64,000 nucleotides of DNA from CAVSSX01 sp963730735. Lineage in GTDB: Bacteria; Actinomycetota; Acidimicrobiia; Acidimicrobiales; RAAP-2. The stretch lies in the NCBI GenBank assembly GCA_963730735.1, contig CAVSSX010000007.1, forward strand, positions 1,488,001 through 1,552,000, in the 5' to 3' direction. Of the stretch, positions 1-8,634 are shown piece after piece. The position numbers and the translations under genes were made by a program. Within the stretch, counting starts at the first letter, position 1. Each line of letters opens with the position of its first letter. The notes under the pieces are model-generated. The model was given only the letters and a program-made list of their open reading frames with translations. It had not been told where the DNA came from and ran no database searches.

Positions 1-43
1 GGTTTGCACTGAGCGAGCGCGCTCGGGGTGGTGACGGATCCTC

Positions 44-718
44 ATGAGGGTCTTGGTGGCTGAGGATGACGAGGCGCTCCGTTCGGTACTGGGTCGCGGG
101 CTCCGGGAGAGCGGGTACGTCGTCGACGCCGTCACGGACGGCGACGAGGCGGTTCGCTACCTGCAGGCGTACGACTACGAGGTGGCCATCCTCGACTGGC
201 GGATGCCCAAACAGAGCGGGCTGGAGGTGCTCGCCGCAGCCCGTCGACTGGGGATCCGGACGCCGGTGCTCATGCTCACGGCCCGCGACACGACGGCCGA
301 CCGCATCACCGGACTCAACGGGGGGGCCGACGACTATCTCGTCAAGCCGTTCGATTTCGGTGAGCTCCTGGCCCGGCTGGGGGCGCTGCAACGACGCCCC
401 GCCCTGGCCGTGAGCTCCCAACTGGCGTGCGGTGACCTGCAGTTCGACCCCGCCACCCGGCAGGTCACGTTGGGCGGGTCGCCTCTGGCCTTGACGGCGA
501 TCGAGATGGGGCTGCTCGAGCTCCTGCTCCGACGGTCCCCCTCGGTGGTCACGCGGCGGATGATGGCCGTGCAGGTGTGGGAGGACGAGGCCGATGCCGT
601 GGGTTCGAACACCATCGACGTCCACGTCGGGCGCCTGCGGGCGAAGCTCAAAGAGAGCCAAGCCCTCATAGCGACGGTACGAGGGTCGGGCTATCGCCTG
701 GTGGCCCGTGCGAGCTAA
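44..718 (+). CDS. OmpR/PhoB-family response regulator
   Basis: A 224-residue DNA-binding response regulator. The receiver domain (about 1-115) has the acidic pair D8/D9, phospho-acceptor D51 in 'AILDWRMP', T79 in 'LMLTARD' and K101 in 'YLVKPFDF'. The C-terminal half (about 125-222) is a winged-helix effector domain with the 'NTIDVHVGRLRAKL' recognition-helix signature and the 'RGSGYRL' wing. The downstream histidine kinase starts 11 bases before this gene ends, so the two are translationally coupled and surely partners. A pair of tandem repeats at 2081-2129, ahead of the next transcription unit, has the 11-bp phasing this family binds and is its likely target. Only 43 bases of upstream sequence are in the window, so its own promoter cannot be judged. 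Confidence 0.96.
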   Translation: MRVLVAEDDEALRSVLGRGLRESGYVVDAVTDGDEAVRYLQAYDYEVAILDWRMPKQSGLEVLAAARRLGIRTPVLMLTARDTTADRITGLNGGADDYLVKPFDFGELLARLGALQRRPALAVSSQLACGDLQFDPATRQVTLGGSPLALTAIEMGLLELLLRRSPSVVTRRMMAVQVWEDEADAVGSNTIDVHVGRLRAKLKESQALIATVRGSGYRLVARAS

Positions 719-2087
719 ATGGAACCAGCGGGCGCACTCGGTCCGTGTTGCCCTTGCCGCGGCGGCCATCGTGCTGCTGTTCTACGTGATCGCCGTCGCC
801 GCCCTGAATCTCTTCGTGGTCCACCGGCTGACCTCCCAGAGCGACAGTCGACTGTCCGATCGGCTGGCCGATGCCGCCCAACCGACCCTGCACTTGCCCG
901 ACCCGACGGGGCCACAGGGCGACGACGACGAGGACATCGACGACGCCCCGACCTTCGCGTGGCGTGTGGCGACCTCCGGGGTGGCGACGCCGCTCGGTAC
1001 GGGGGCGCCGAGACTGCCCACTCGGACCTGGTCGGATGGTGTGACCTCTTTCAGCATCGCCGGGACACCGTTTCGCTTCGACGCGGTCCGGCAGGGGTCA
1101 GGGTGGCTGGTGGCCGGGGAGAGCGTGGCCCAACTCGATCGAGTTCGTAGTGCGCTGCTCGGTCCTGAGACGCTCTTCGGTCTCGTGCTCGGACTGGTGG
1201 TCTTCGGAGGGTCCCTCGCCATCGGGCGGCGCGCCTCGGCACCGCTCGAGGAGATCCACCGCCGGCAGGTCGAGTTCACCGCCGATGCATCCCATGAGCT
1301 ACGCACGCCGTTGAGCGTCATCGAGGCCGAGGTCGGCTTGGCTCTCAGTCGGCCCCGTTCTCCGGAGGACTACCGCCGGACCCTCGAACGGGTGAGGGGT
1401 GAGGGAGATCGGCTACGGCGGATCGTCGAGGATCTGCTGTGGCTGGCCCGGGCCGACAACGAGGGCTCGGTCACCTCCGACGAGACGGCCGATGTCGGTG
1501 CGATCGTCCGAGCGTGCTCGGCTCGATTCCAATCCGTCGCCGCGGCGCGGTCGGTGTCACTTCGGGCCCGGATCGACGAAGAGGGCCCATATCTCATCCG
1601 CTCGGATCCCGACTTGATCGATCGCCTGGTTGGCGTCCTGGTGGACAACGCGTGCCGATACGCAGGGGATGGTGGCGAGGTCAATCTCTCCGTGAGCACG
1701 GCCGGCGGCCGTGTCGTCCTCCGGGCCGACGACAGCGGTCCGGGCATACCCGAAGAACAGCGGGCACACGTCCTCGATCGCTTTCACAGGGTGAACCCGG
1801 AGGCGGGGGGCACCGGCCTCGGCCTGGCCATCGCCGACGCGGTCGTTCGAACGTCCGACGGCACATGGACGATCGGAACCGCCCCCGAAGGCGGAGCCCG
1901 GATGCAGGTGACCTGGCGAAAGGTGCCGAACCGGCCAGATCGTCGGTCACCGCTACCGGAGATGAGGCCCAACGGGAGCGGGCAGCGCTCGGGCCCGTCG
2001 GCCGCCAGCGGGCACCCGAGGCCGGTCCCGGCCCGGTCGGGACCACTTGCGCCACCACCGGATCGGACCGTGCCGCCTGATTCTTAG
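708..2087 (+). CDS. Sensor histidine kinase, partner of the upstream regulator
   Basis: A 459-residue membrane sensor kinase. Two membrane segments (about 13-38 and 151-173) bracket an extracytoplasmic domain of roughly 110 residues with an acidic stretch near 71-79 (GDDDEDIDD), which could bind a cation. The phospho-acceptor H196 lies in 'ASHELRTPL'. The ATPase domain shows the N box 'LVDNACRYA', the G1 box 'DSGPGIPEEQ' and the G2 box 'GGTGLGLAIA'. The last 55 or so residues are a Pro/Arg-rich tail beyond the normal end of the kinase domain. The gene overlaps the response regulator by 11 bases. Its stop lies inside the first operator repeat at 2081-2098, so the downstream promoter is embedded in the end of this gene. 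The ligand is unknown. Confidence 0.95.
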   Translation: MRAKWNQRAHSVRVALAAAAIVLLFYVIAVAALNLFVVHRLTSQSDSRLSDRLADAAQPTLHLPDPTGPQGDDDEDIDDAPTFAWRVATSGVATPLGTGAPRLPTRTWSDGVTSFSIAGTPFRFDAVRQGSGWLVAGESVAQLDRVRSALLGPETLFGLVLGLVVFGGSLAIGRRASAPLEEIHRRQVEFTADASHELRTPLSVIEAEVGLALSRPRSPEDYRRTLERVRGEGDRLRRIVEDLLWLARADNEGSVTSDETADVGAIVRACSARFQSVAAARSVSLRARIDEEGPYLIRSDPDLIDRLVGVLVDNACRYAGDGGEVNLSVSTAGGRVVLRADDSGPGIPEEQRAHVLDRFHRVNPEAGGTGLGLAIADAVVRTSDGTWTIGTAPEGGARMQVTWRKVPNRPDRRSPLPEMRPNGSGQRSGPSAASGHPRPVPARSGPLAPPPDRTVPPDS

Positions 2088-2129
2088 CGCGTTCTCAGGG
2101 GGGTCCCGAGCGACGTCATGCTGACGTCA
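2081..2129 (+). promoter_or_regulatory. Tandem direct-repeat operator of OmpR type
   Basis: Two pairs of 7-bp direct repeats, each with an 11-bp period (one helical turn): TTCTTAG at 2081-2087 and TTCTCAG at 2092-2098, then GACGTCA at 2112-2118 and 2123-2129. OmpR/PhoB regulators bind such head-to-tail half-sites as dimers. The site lies directly downstream of a regulator/kinase pair and 24 bases before the ATG of the next gene (2153), so it is the likely control point of the electron-transfer operon. No clear -10/-35 pair can be assigned by eye. Confidence 0.6.
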
Positions 2130-2152
2130 GGATGCCTCCGTACCGTCGGGGT

Positions 2153-2594
2153 ATGGCTCGGATCCGTAGAGAACCCCACGAGGTCCGCGCCCGCCTGGCC
2201 CGGGACCGTCGTGACGCGTCCATCGGCCGCCTCACCCGCATCACGGGGGCCATCGCCGTCGGCACGGTAGCCCTTGTCCTGGGTCTGGGCGCCTACGTCA
2301 GCCGGGCACTCCCCGGGCACCACGCGGCGACGAGCTCGAACACCGCGCCAACGACGGGTCCGAGCACCACCGCCCCGAACACCACCGCCCCGAGCACCAC
2401 CGCCCCGAGTGCGTCGGTGCCCAGTACCGTGCCGACCAGGGGAGCCCCAGAGCACCGCGCCGTCGGCGGCGGGTGGGTCGGCGTCACCTCCGCAAACGAC
2501 GCCGCCGACCACGGTCCCGCCCACTACGGTCCCGCCCACGACCGTCCCTCGGCCGACGAGGGCGCCGGCCCAGGTCACGAGCGGCGCAAGCTGA
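2153..2594 (+). CDS. Single-pass membrane protein with Ser/Thr/Pro-rich tail (frameshifted)
   Basis: First gene after the operator. The N-terminus is basic (MARIRREPHEVRARLARDRR), followed by one membrane helix ('IAVGTVALVLGLGAYVS') and then a long tail built of TT/AP/PS units. The open frame breaks near 2440. Read in the new frame after 'STVPT', the same low-complexity composition continues ('GEPQSTAPSAAGG', then repeated PPTTV units) to a stop at 2592-2594. The original frame gives an atypical Gly/His-rich end, so a one-base indel is likely. No catalytic domain is visible. In related clusters this position often holds an FMN-binding protein; I see no FMN-attachment motif here. It is probably a membrane-anchored, wall-spanning accessory of the following redox proteins. 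Confidence 0.6.
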
Positions 2595-2674
2595 TGGCGC
2601 ACCAAGGAGCGGCCTCCGCTCGATCGTGCTCGGCTGACCGTGGATGACCCCGACGGCTTCCGCGTCAGCTCCCT

Positions 2675-3821
2675 ATGACGACGCCCATGATCGCCACCGT
2701 GGGCCACGGCTCTACCGCCCTGTGGTATTTGACCCGCGCCACGGGCCTCGTCTCGCTGGTCCTGCTCTCCGCCACTGTGGTGGTCGGCATCGTGGCGTCG
2801 GTGGGCTGGACCACGACGCGCTGGCCCCGCTTCCTCTCCCAGGCGGTCCATCGCAACCTCTCGCTCTTCTGCATCTGCCTGGTGGCCGTCCATGTCGTGA
2901 CGACGATCGCCGACGGGTACGTGCCGATCGGCTACCTCGATGCCATCGTGCCGTTCCGCACGCCCTATCGACCTCTCTGGGTCGGCTTCGGGGCGCTGGC
3001 CTTCGACTTGCTCCTCACGGTGGCGATCACCAGTGGCCTGCGGCGTCGCATCGGGGCCCGGGCATGGCGGGGCGTCCATTGGTTGGCGTATCTGTGTTGG
3101 CCGATCGCCGTGCTGCACGGACTCGGCTCGGGGAGCGACACCCGGCTCTCGCTCGCTCTGGGCATCGACGTGTCCTGCGTCCTCGCCGTTGCTGCTGCTG
3201 GCGCATGGCGGTTGTTCCTGGGGCGTGCAGCATCGCCCAATCGGCGACTGGGTGCCGGGGTGGCTGGGCGCGGCGGTCCTGGCCGGACTGGCGATCTTCG
3301 CCGTCCTCGGCCCGTTGCAGCCGGGATGGTCGCATCGAGCCGGAACGTCGGCCCAATTGCTGCAACAGCTGAGCGGAGGGGCGTCGACCAGCGCCATCGC
3401 CAGCCAGTCGGTCCCCTCGGGTCCCAGCAGCACCACGACCTCGACGAACGGGTCAGCTGGGTCCGTGATGCCGTCGCCGCCCTTTTCGCGCCCCGTGACC
3501 GGCGCCTATCGAACCACACCCACCTCGACACCGGGCCAGGTCGAGGTGGCCATGAACCTGGCGGTCTCCGGGGAGTCGAACGCGCCTCTGGTGGTGGAAC
3601 TCTGGGGAAGGGCGGTCAACGGCGGCGTGGCCATGTCCTCGAGCCGGGTCACCTGGGGGCCGGACACCGGTTCGGTGACCTCCCTCGAAGGTACGTCGAT
3701 CGGTGCCACCGTCTCGGGTTCGAGCGGCGCCGTCGCACTCCTGCTGACCCTCTCACTGGACCAGTCCACCGGAACCGTGAACGGCACGGTGTCGGGATCC
3801 TCAGGAGGAGCCGGAGCATGA
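2675..3821 (+). CDS. Ferric-reductase-like haem membrane protein (frameshifted)
   Basis: The first 175 residues form a polytopic membrane domain of the ferric reductase-like/MsrQ-YedZ type. Helices carry the paired histidines expected to bind haem ('AVHRNLSLFCICLVAVH', 'GVHWLAYLCWPIAVLHG'). Near 3220-3230 the frame shifts. The new frame continues with one more helix ('WLGAAVLAGLAIFAVLGPLQPGW') and a Ser/Thr/Gly-rich extracytoplasmic domain to the stop at 3819-3821. Without the shift the reading frame would run straight into the next gene and give an artificial 825-residue fusion. The stop overlaps the ATG of the NuoF-like gene. The expected role is passing electrons across the membrane from the cytoplasmic NAD(P)H-linked partner encoded next. 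Confidence 0.8.
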
Positions 3822-5152
3822 GCGTGACGTCTGCTGCGACCGCCTGGCCAGGGGCGACGGCCACCGAGTTGCCCCGCGTGTTGGCCGGGCTGGGAACAGC
3901 CGGGACAGCGGTCGGGATCGACGAGCACCTTTCCCGGTGGGGCCACGCTCCGTTCCGCCAACGCAACCTCGCCCTGTTCGACGAGGTCGAGGCCAGCGGT
4001 CTGACGGGGCGCGGCGGGGCGGCGTTCCCGGTGGCCGCCAAGTGGCGCTCGGTCCGCGACGCCGGCATCCGTCGTCCGGTCGTGGTGGCCAACGGCTCCG
4101 AGGGTGAGCCGGCGAGCAGCAAGGACCGGCTCCTGCTCCATCGCCTGCCGCACCTGGTCCTCGATGGTGCGTCGCTCGCCGCCATCAGTGTGCACGCCGG
4201 CGAGGTCGTCCTCTACGTCCCCGCCCACGCCGTGGCGCCCCTCGAACGAGCCATTGTCGAGCGCCGATCGACCATCGGCGATCCGATCCGATTCGAGATC
4301 GTCGTGGCCCCGGACACCTTTCTCGCCGGCCAAGAAACCGCCGTCGTGAACGCGCTGAACCGGGGCGACCCGCGACCCACCTTCGGTGGCGTCCGGCCGA
4401 TCCGTGTCCGCGGGGTGCATGGCCGCCCGACCCTGGTGCAGAACGTGGAGACCCTGGCCAACGTGGCGATGATCTCCCGCTACGGGGCGACGTGGTTCCG
4501 CGCCATCGGCGCACCGTCGAGCCCCGGGACGGCGCTGCTCACGATCAACGGGTACGGCCCACGTCAGCACGTGCTCGAAGTGCCCACGGGTGTCGTCCTC
4601 CGACAGGCCCTCGGCCTCAGCGGCGAGGTGGCCGACCGTTTCCAAGGGGTGCTGTTCGGCGGCTACGGGGGCGGGTGGGTGCCCACACCCGCCGCCTTCG
4701 ACCTTCCGTTGACCGAAAGCGAACTGCGCCAGCACGGTGCCACGGTCGGTGCGGGTGTGGTAGCGCTTCTGTCCCGGAACTCGTGCCCGCTGGTAGCGAC
4801 GGCGGGCATCACGCAGTACCTCGAGCGCCAAGGTGCCGGTCAGTGCGGACCCTGCGTGCATGGTCTGGCCGAGCTCGCCGACCTCACGGCGCTGCTGGCC
4901 ATCCGGCCGGCGGTGCTGCGGGGCCGGACCCAGGACATCCTCGATGTCTGTGACCTGATTGACGGCCGAGGGGCGTGCCGCCATCCCGACGGGGCGGCCC
5001 GACTGGTCCGCAGTGCCCTGACGGCCTTCCCGGAGCACGTCGCCACCCATCTGCACGATGGACCCTGCGCGAACGTCGCCACCCCGAGCGAGCTGCCGGG
5101 CCTCGAGCCCCTCCAGGGACGACGACGGTCGCCAGCCGTGAAAAATCCATGA
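3818..5152 (+). CDS. NuoF-like NADH-binding flavoprotein/Fe-S subunit
   Basis: A 444-residue relative of the 51-kDa (NuoF) subunit of complex I. It has the Gly-rich FMN/NADH region 'SGLTGRGGAAFP', the 'VVANGSEGEP' motif, an SLBB-like middle ('LEVPTGVVLRQALGL') and a C-terminal iron-sulfur region. That region reads 'GAGQCGPCVHGL' with a later 'GACRHPDG': the first cysteine of the usual C-x2-C-x2-C motif is alanine, leaving three obvious ligands. Start 3818 has 'AGGAGGAGCC' just upstream and overlaps the previous stop as ATGA. Its own stop overlaps the ferredoxin start. No NuoE or NuoG partner is present, so this is not respiratory complex I. It probably feeds electrons from NAD(P)H to the adjacent ferredoxin and haem protein. 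Confidence 0.88.
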   Translation: MSVTSAATAWPGATATELPRVLAGLGTAGTAVGIDEHLSRWGHAPFRQRNLALFDEVEASGLTGRGGAAFPVAAKWRSVRDAGIRRPVVVANGSEGEPASSKDRLLLHRLPHLVLDGASLAAISVHAGEVVLYVPAHAVAPLERAIVERRSTIGDPIRFEIVVAPDTFLAGQETAVVNALNRGDPRPTFGGVRPIRVRGVHGRPTLVQNVETLANVAMISRYGATWFRAIGAPSSPGTALLTINGYGPRQHVLEVPTGVVLRQALGLSGEVADRFQGVLFGGYGGGWVPTPAAFDLPLTESELRQHGATVGAGVVALLSRNSCPLVATAGITQYLERQGAGQCGPCVHGLAELADLTALLAIRPAVLRGRTQDILDVCDLIDGRGACRHPDGAARLVRSALTAFPEHVATHLHDGPCANVATPSELPGLEPLQGRRRSPAVKNP

Positions 5153-5415
5153 GAAGGTCCTACCGACTCGTCGTCGACCAGATTGCCTGTGACGGCCACG
5201 GGGTGTGCGCCGAGCTCTTCCCCGAGCACGTCGACCTCGATCCCTGGGGCTATCCGCTCCTTACGAACGAGCCCGTCTCGCCGAGCCTCCTGGCCCACGC
5301 CGAACGGGCGGTCGCCGCCTGTCCCCGGTTGGCGCTCCATCTGGTCGAGGTGCCGTCCCCCCGGTCGCACCGCGGTCCGGCGGCTGACCCCACCATCACG
5401 CGGGTCTCACGGTGA
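5149..5415 (+). CDS. Small three-cysteine ferredoxin
   Basis: An 88-residue ferredoxin with C14 and C20 in 'ACDGHGVCAELFP' and C58 in 'AAC'. The C-x2-H-x2-C spacing plus one distal Cys is typical of actinobacterial [3Fe-4S] (or His-ligated [4Fe-4S]) ferredoxins, which often serve cytochromes P450. It starts at an ATG overlapping the NuoF-like stop and its end overlaps the GTG of the next gene, so the operon is tightly coupled. It likely carries electrons from the NuoF-like protein to an acceptor. The ferric-reductase-like protein is the nearest candidate; no P450 is in the window. Confidence 0.9.
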   Translation: MRRSYRLVVDQIACDGHGVCAELFPEHVDLDPWGYPLLTNEPVSPSLLAHAERAVAACPRLALHLVEVPSPRSHRGPAADPTITRVSR

Positions 5416-6656
5416 GTGCCGTGGCCCGGCCAGAGGGGCCCGTCGGGGAGCACACCCGGGCCCGCCGCTACCGCACGCGCACCCAGGTCGTCCGACGGCG
5501 ACGGATCGTCGCCGTCGTGGCGCTCGCCCTCGTGGCGGTGCTCCTGTGGCTGTCGGTGTCCCTCGGGCAGGCCCTGACCAACCCGGCTCTCGGTAGCTCC
5601 GTCGGCGCCCGCTTCGCCGAGTGGGCAAGAGGCCATGGGGGGAACGGCGTGGTCAACTGGGTCGAGAACGAGTGGTACTCGCACCACCAGCCGAAGGTGG
5701 GGGGGAAGCCCCCGGCCGGCGCGATCAAGGTGCCGCAGAGCTCGACCATCGGTGCCGCCAGCGGTGGGAAGGCGACGGCCGCCACCACCCCGGCCCCACC
5801 GCATCTGGCCGCTCCCGCGCCCATCGTGCCCATCGCCAGCCCGGCCATCGCCGGCGAGGGTGCGTGGTCACCGGCCGGTCGGTTGGTCGGCGGCGTACCC
5901 GCCGTCTACGTCACGACCCTTCGTCCGGACCCGGTCCACACCAGCTACGTGGTCGGCGTGGCCTGGATGGATACGACGCTGTTGAAGGCGACCCTGTACT
6001 CGGGGAGCCAGATTCCCGGTGGCGGGCCATTCACCCACACGGCGCCGGTGTCTGCCAGCGATGCCACCAGTTTGGTGGCCGCCTTCAATGCCGGCTTCTT
6101 GATGTCGTCGGCCGACGGCGGGTACTACACCGATGGTCGCACGATCCTCCCGCTGCGGGCCGGTGCTGCATCGTTCGTCATCGACGCCAACGGACAGGCG
6201 ACGGTCGGGGCCTGGGGAAGCGAGGTCACCATGACGCCGCAGGTGGTGGCCGTCCGCCAGAACCTCGACCTCATCGTGGACAACGGCCAGCCCGCGCCGG
6301 GACTGAATGCCAACGACACGACGAAGTGGGGCGCCACGCTCGGTGATGCGGTCTACGTCTGGCGCTCGGGGATCGGCGTCACGGCCGACGGGGCGCTGGT
6401 GTACGTCGGGGGTCCCGGCCTCAACATCACCGATTTGGCGAACCTCCTCGTCCGCGCCGGGGCCGTGCGAGCGATGGAGCTCGACATCAACACGGACTGG
6501 GTGCATCTGGCCACCTACAGCCCGACGACGCCGACCGGCCCGGCGACGCCGGCGAACGGAACCGACCTCCTGCCCGAGATGGTGGGAACGCCAGCCCGCT
6601 ACTTCACCTCGTGGTGGGCGAGGGACTTCATCACGATGTCTGCTCACCTCCCATGA
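5412..6656 (+). CDS. Exported phosphodiester glycosidase (NAGPA-domain) protein
   Basis: 414 residues from a GTG that overlaps the ferredoxin stop. One membrane anchor (about 29-50, 'RIVAVVALALVAVLLWLSV') is followed by a Pro/Ala-rich linker. From about residue 150 onward comes a globular domain with 'AAFNAGFLM', 'GGYYTDGRTILPL', 'NLDLIVDNGQP', 'WRSGIGVTADGALVYVGG' and 'ELDINTDWVH', the pattern of the phosphodiester glycosidase/NAGPA family. Members act on GlcNAc-phosphodiester or polysaccharide substrates outside the membrane. Its place at the end of a redox operon is unexplained; it may simply share the regulator. No signal-peptidase site is clear, so a membrane-tethered protein is favoured. 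Confidence 0.82.
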   Translation: MSAVARPEGPVGEHTRARRYRTRTQVVRRRRIVAVVALALVAVLLWLSVSLGQALTNPALGSSVGARFAEWARGHGGNGVVNWVENEWYSHHQPKVGGKPPAGAIKVPQSSTIGAASGGKATAATTPAPPHLAAPAPIVPIASPAIAGEGAWSPAGRLVGGVPAVYVTTLRPDPVHTSYVVGVAWMDTTLLKATLYSGSQIPGGGPFTHTAPVSASDATSLVAAFNAGFLMSSADGGYYTDGRTILPLRAGAASFVIDANGQATVGAWGSEVTMTPQVVAVRQNLDLIVDNGQPAPGLNANDTTKWGATLGDAVYVWRSGIGVTADGALVYVGGPGLNITDLANLLVRAGAVRAMELDINTDWVHLATYSPTTPTGPATPANGTDLLPEMVGTPARYFTSWWARDFITMSAHLP

Positions 6657-6749
6657 CGAACGGTCGAGGTCGTTCATGTTCTCGTCAGGGACGGTTCGTA
6701 CGCTGGTCGTTGCTGGGAAAGGCCTCCCGGGCCAGATGAGGAGCTCTCG

Positions 6750-7250
6750 ATGAACGAATATCCGCCGGTAGTCGAACGGGCGATGGTCTGGTCGAGGGTC
6801 GACTTCCAGCCATCCCACCGTCAGCCACGGGCAGCCCGGGTGGTCCTGGCCTCGATCGCCGCCATCGTCGGCTCCCTGCTGGCCGACGCCCTCCTCGTGG
6901 TCATCGGCCAAGCGGTGTTCCCCTCGACCAAGGGCTACGAACACTTCCAGTTCTCCGACTACAGCAAACTCACCATCATCGGTGTCGTCATCGCCTGCCT
7001 GGCCTGGCCGGTCGTGACCCGTATCAGCTCGGCGCCCCGGTGGCTGTTCCTCCGCCTGGCGGTGTTGGTCACTGCAGTCCTGCTGCTGCCCGATCTGTGG
7101 CTGCTCTTAAACGGGGCCCCGGCACGTGCCGTACTGGTGCTCGTGGCCATGCACCTGGCCATCGGGATCATCACCTACAACTGCCTGGTGCGGATCGCGC
7201 CCGTGCGAGCGCGCCGCCGGGCGGCCCATGTCGAGGTTGCCGAGGCGTGA
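6750..7250 (+). CDS. DUF6069-like four-helix membrane protein
   Basis: 166 residues with four predicted membrane helices ('VVLASIAAIVGSLLADALLVVIG', one near 70-90, 'LFLRLAVLVTAVLLLPDLWLLL', 'AVLVLVAMHLAIGIITYNCLV'). Layout and size match the DUF6069 family of actinobacteria, whose function is unknown. It stands alone with its own spacing from both neighbours and is followed by a strong hairpin at 7258-7286. Confidence 0.7.
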   Translation: MNEYPPVVERAMVWSRVDFQPSHRQPRAARVVLASIAAIVGSLLADALLVVIGQAVFPSTKGYEHFQFSDYSKLTIIGVVIACLAWPVVTRISSAPRWLFLRLAVLVTAVLLLPDLWLLLNGAPARAVLVLVAMHLAIGIITYNCLVRIAPVRARRRAAHVEVAEA

Positions 7251-7257
7251 CTGCCTC

Positions 7258-7286
7258 GGGGCTCCGGTAACGGTCACCGGAGCCCC
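7258..7286 (+). terminator. Hairpin terminator after the DUF6069 gene
   Basis: An 11-bp perfect stem (GGGGCTCCGGT / ACCGGAGCCCC) with a 7-nt loop begins 8 bases after the stop of the preceding gene. There is no T-tract, as is common in high-GC actinobacteria. Confidence 0.75.
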
Positions 7287-7537
7287 ACCGGGTGGCCACG
7301 AAGGAGTAGCTCGCACAGGTCCGACGCCGGGCCCGACCCGGCGCCTCGGTCGGGAACAGGGTGGGATGGCGGTGCCTGGCTGGCCGCCTCCACGGCGCGC
7401 AACCGGCGGCGTTCTTCGCCAATGCCGTGCCCCGCCGTCGGTGGCCTCCTGCACGGGTGTCGCCGCCCGGTCGGCGGGTATGGGGAAGAGAGGAGCGAAT
7501 CGGTGCCCGTTCGTTTGGCGCCGGAAGAGGAGGAACG

Positions 7538-8101
7538 ATGCCCGCCGGGAAATTGGATGGCCTGCAGGTGGCATTTCTGGTGGCCAACGAAGGTATCGAA
7601 CAGGTGGAGTTGACCGAGCCCTGGACGGCGGTGGAAGAGGCCGGGGGCCGTCCCGTACTCCTGGCCCCGAAAGCGGGCGAGGCCCAGGCCATGAACCACC
7701 TGGACAAGGCCGACCGCTTTCCGGTTGACCAGACGCTGGCCGAGGCGACGGCGTCCGACTTCGCGGCGGTTGTGCTGCCGGGCGGCGTGGCGAACCCCGA
7801 CCAACTGCGTCTCGAGCAGTCGGCCTTGGAGTTCCTGACGGCCATCGCTCAGGCGGGAAAGCCCATAGCGGTGATCTGCCATGGACCGTGGACCCTGGTC
7901 GAGGCGGGACTCGTCAGGGGCCGCACAATGACGTCGTGGCCGAGCGTGAAGACGGACATCACCAATGCCGGCGGGCACTGGGTGGATGAGGAGGTCGTCG
8001 TCTGCCGAGAGGCTCGCTCGATCTTGGTGAGCAGCCGCCGGCCCGATGACCTGCCGGCGTTCTGCCAGGCCATGGTGGAGGTGTTCACCCCTGGGAGTTG
8101 A
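7538..8101 (+). CDS. DJ-1/PfpI superfamily protein
   Basis: 187 residues starting at an ATG preceded by 'AGAGGAGGAACG', a strong ribosome site. It has the nucleophile-elbow cysteine C114 in 'AVICHGPW', followed directly by H115, and an acidic residue in 'NEGIEQVEL' that would activate it. This is the PfpI/YhbO subtype (glyoxalase III, deglycase or general-stress roles are reported in the family; the substrate here cannot be assigned). The upstream 250 bases contain no gene that I can support. Confidence 0.9.
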   Translation: MPAGKLDGLQVAFLVANEGIEQVELTEPWTAVEEAGGRPVLLAPKAGEAQAMNHLDKADRFPVDQTLAEATASDFAAVVLPGGVANPDQLRLEQSALEFLTAIAQAGKPIAVICHGPWTLVEAGLVRGRTMTSWPSVKTDITNAGGHWVDEEVVVCREARSILVSSRRPDDLPAFCQAMVEVFTPGS

Positions 8102-8163
8102 CGGAGTGGTGGGGACGCCATCGCTCCATTTGTGCACCTAGGAGACGCAACGTTCGGTTACGG

Positions 8164-8446
8164 CTACCTCATGCCGTCGGCCACGACCTCGACCAGTACG
8201 TGCCGCAACCGATCGACCGGCTCGTTGCGCCCGAGAAGGCGGGCCACGCTCTGGGTGTTCGAGTGTCCCAGCATGTGGATGATGGAGATGGCACCGATGT
8301 ACCACTTGAGGGCACGAATGTCTGGATCAAGGTCGGGGGGCGTTCGCTCGAGCACTTTGTGGATAAGTGGATTGACCTGCGTCGGGTCGGTCAAGCGACT
8401 GTCTTGTGTGCTGATCAGCTGGGAGAGCACGCGGAAAATAGTCCCC
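8164..8446 (-). pseudogene. C-terminal fragment of a TetR-like regulator
   Basis: About 93 codons without a start codon in the expected place. The visible protein is helical and ends 'LLGRNEPVDRLRHVLVEVVADGMR', resembling the ligand-binding end of a TetR/AcrR regulator; no DNA-binding half exists. Homology stops at about 8446, exactly where a second truncated gene begins on the other strand. It is a remnant. The family call rests on C-terminal character only. Confidence 0.45.
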
Positions 8447-8615
8447 CTTGGCGGTCCGGGTCAACGCCGACGGCACGGCCGAGGCCGAGTCCTACTGGCT
8501 CTATGTGGGGAACTCTGCGGACCAGCCGGTGATCCGCTCCGCCGGCCACTACCGGGACAGCTTTCGGCACACCGACAACGGGTGGAAGCTCAGTCGCCGT
8601 CAGACGAACGACTGA
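8447..8615 (+). pseudogene. C-terminal fragment of a SnoaL/NTF2-like protein
   Basis: An open stretch with no initiation codon reads 'ADGTAEAESYWLYVGN', then '..IRSAGHYRDSFRHTDNGW', then 'KLSRRQTND' and a TGA at 8613-8615. The alternating strands and the 'GHYRDSFRHTDNGWKLSRR' ending are those of SnoaL-like/NTF2-fold proteins (ring-hydroxylating small subunit type). The N-terminal two thirds are absent. It abuts the truncated TetR-like fragment, so both look cut by one rearrangement. Confidence 0.55.
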
Positions 8616-8634
8616 CGCCGACGCCGGCAGGGAA

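Noticed and set aside
2675..5152. An 825-residue fusion of a haem membrane protein and a NuoF-like protein
   Set aside because: Residues 185-380 of that reading lack any family character, while the other frame there encodes a helix and outer domain ending exactly at the NuoF start. The fusion is an artefact of one frame break.
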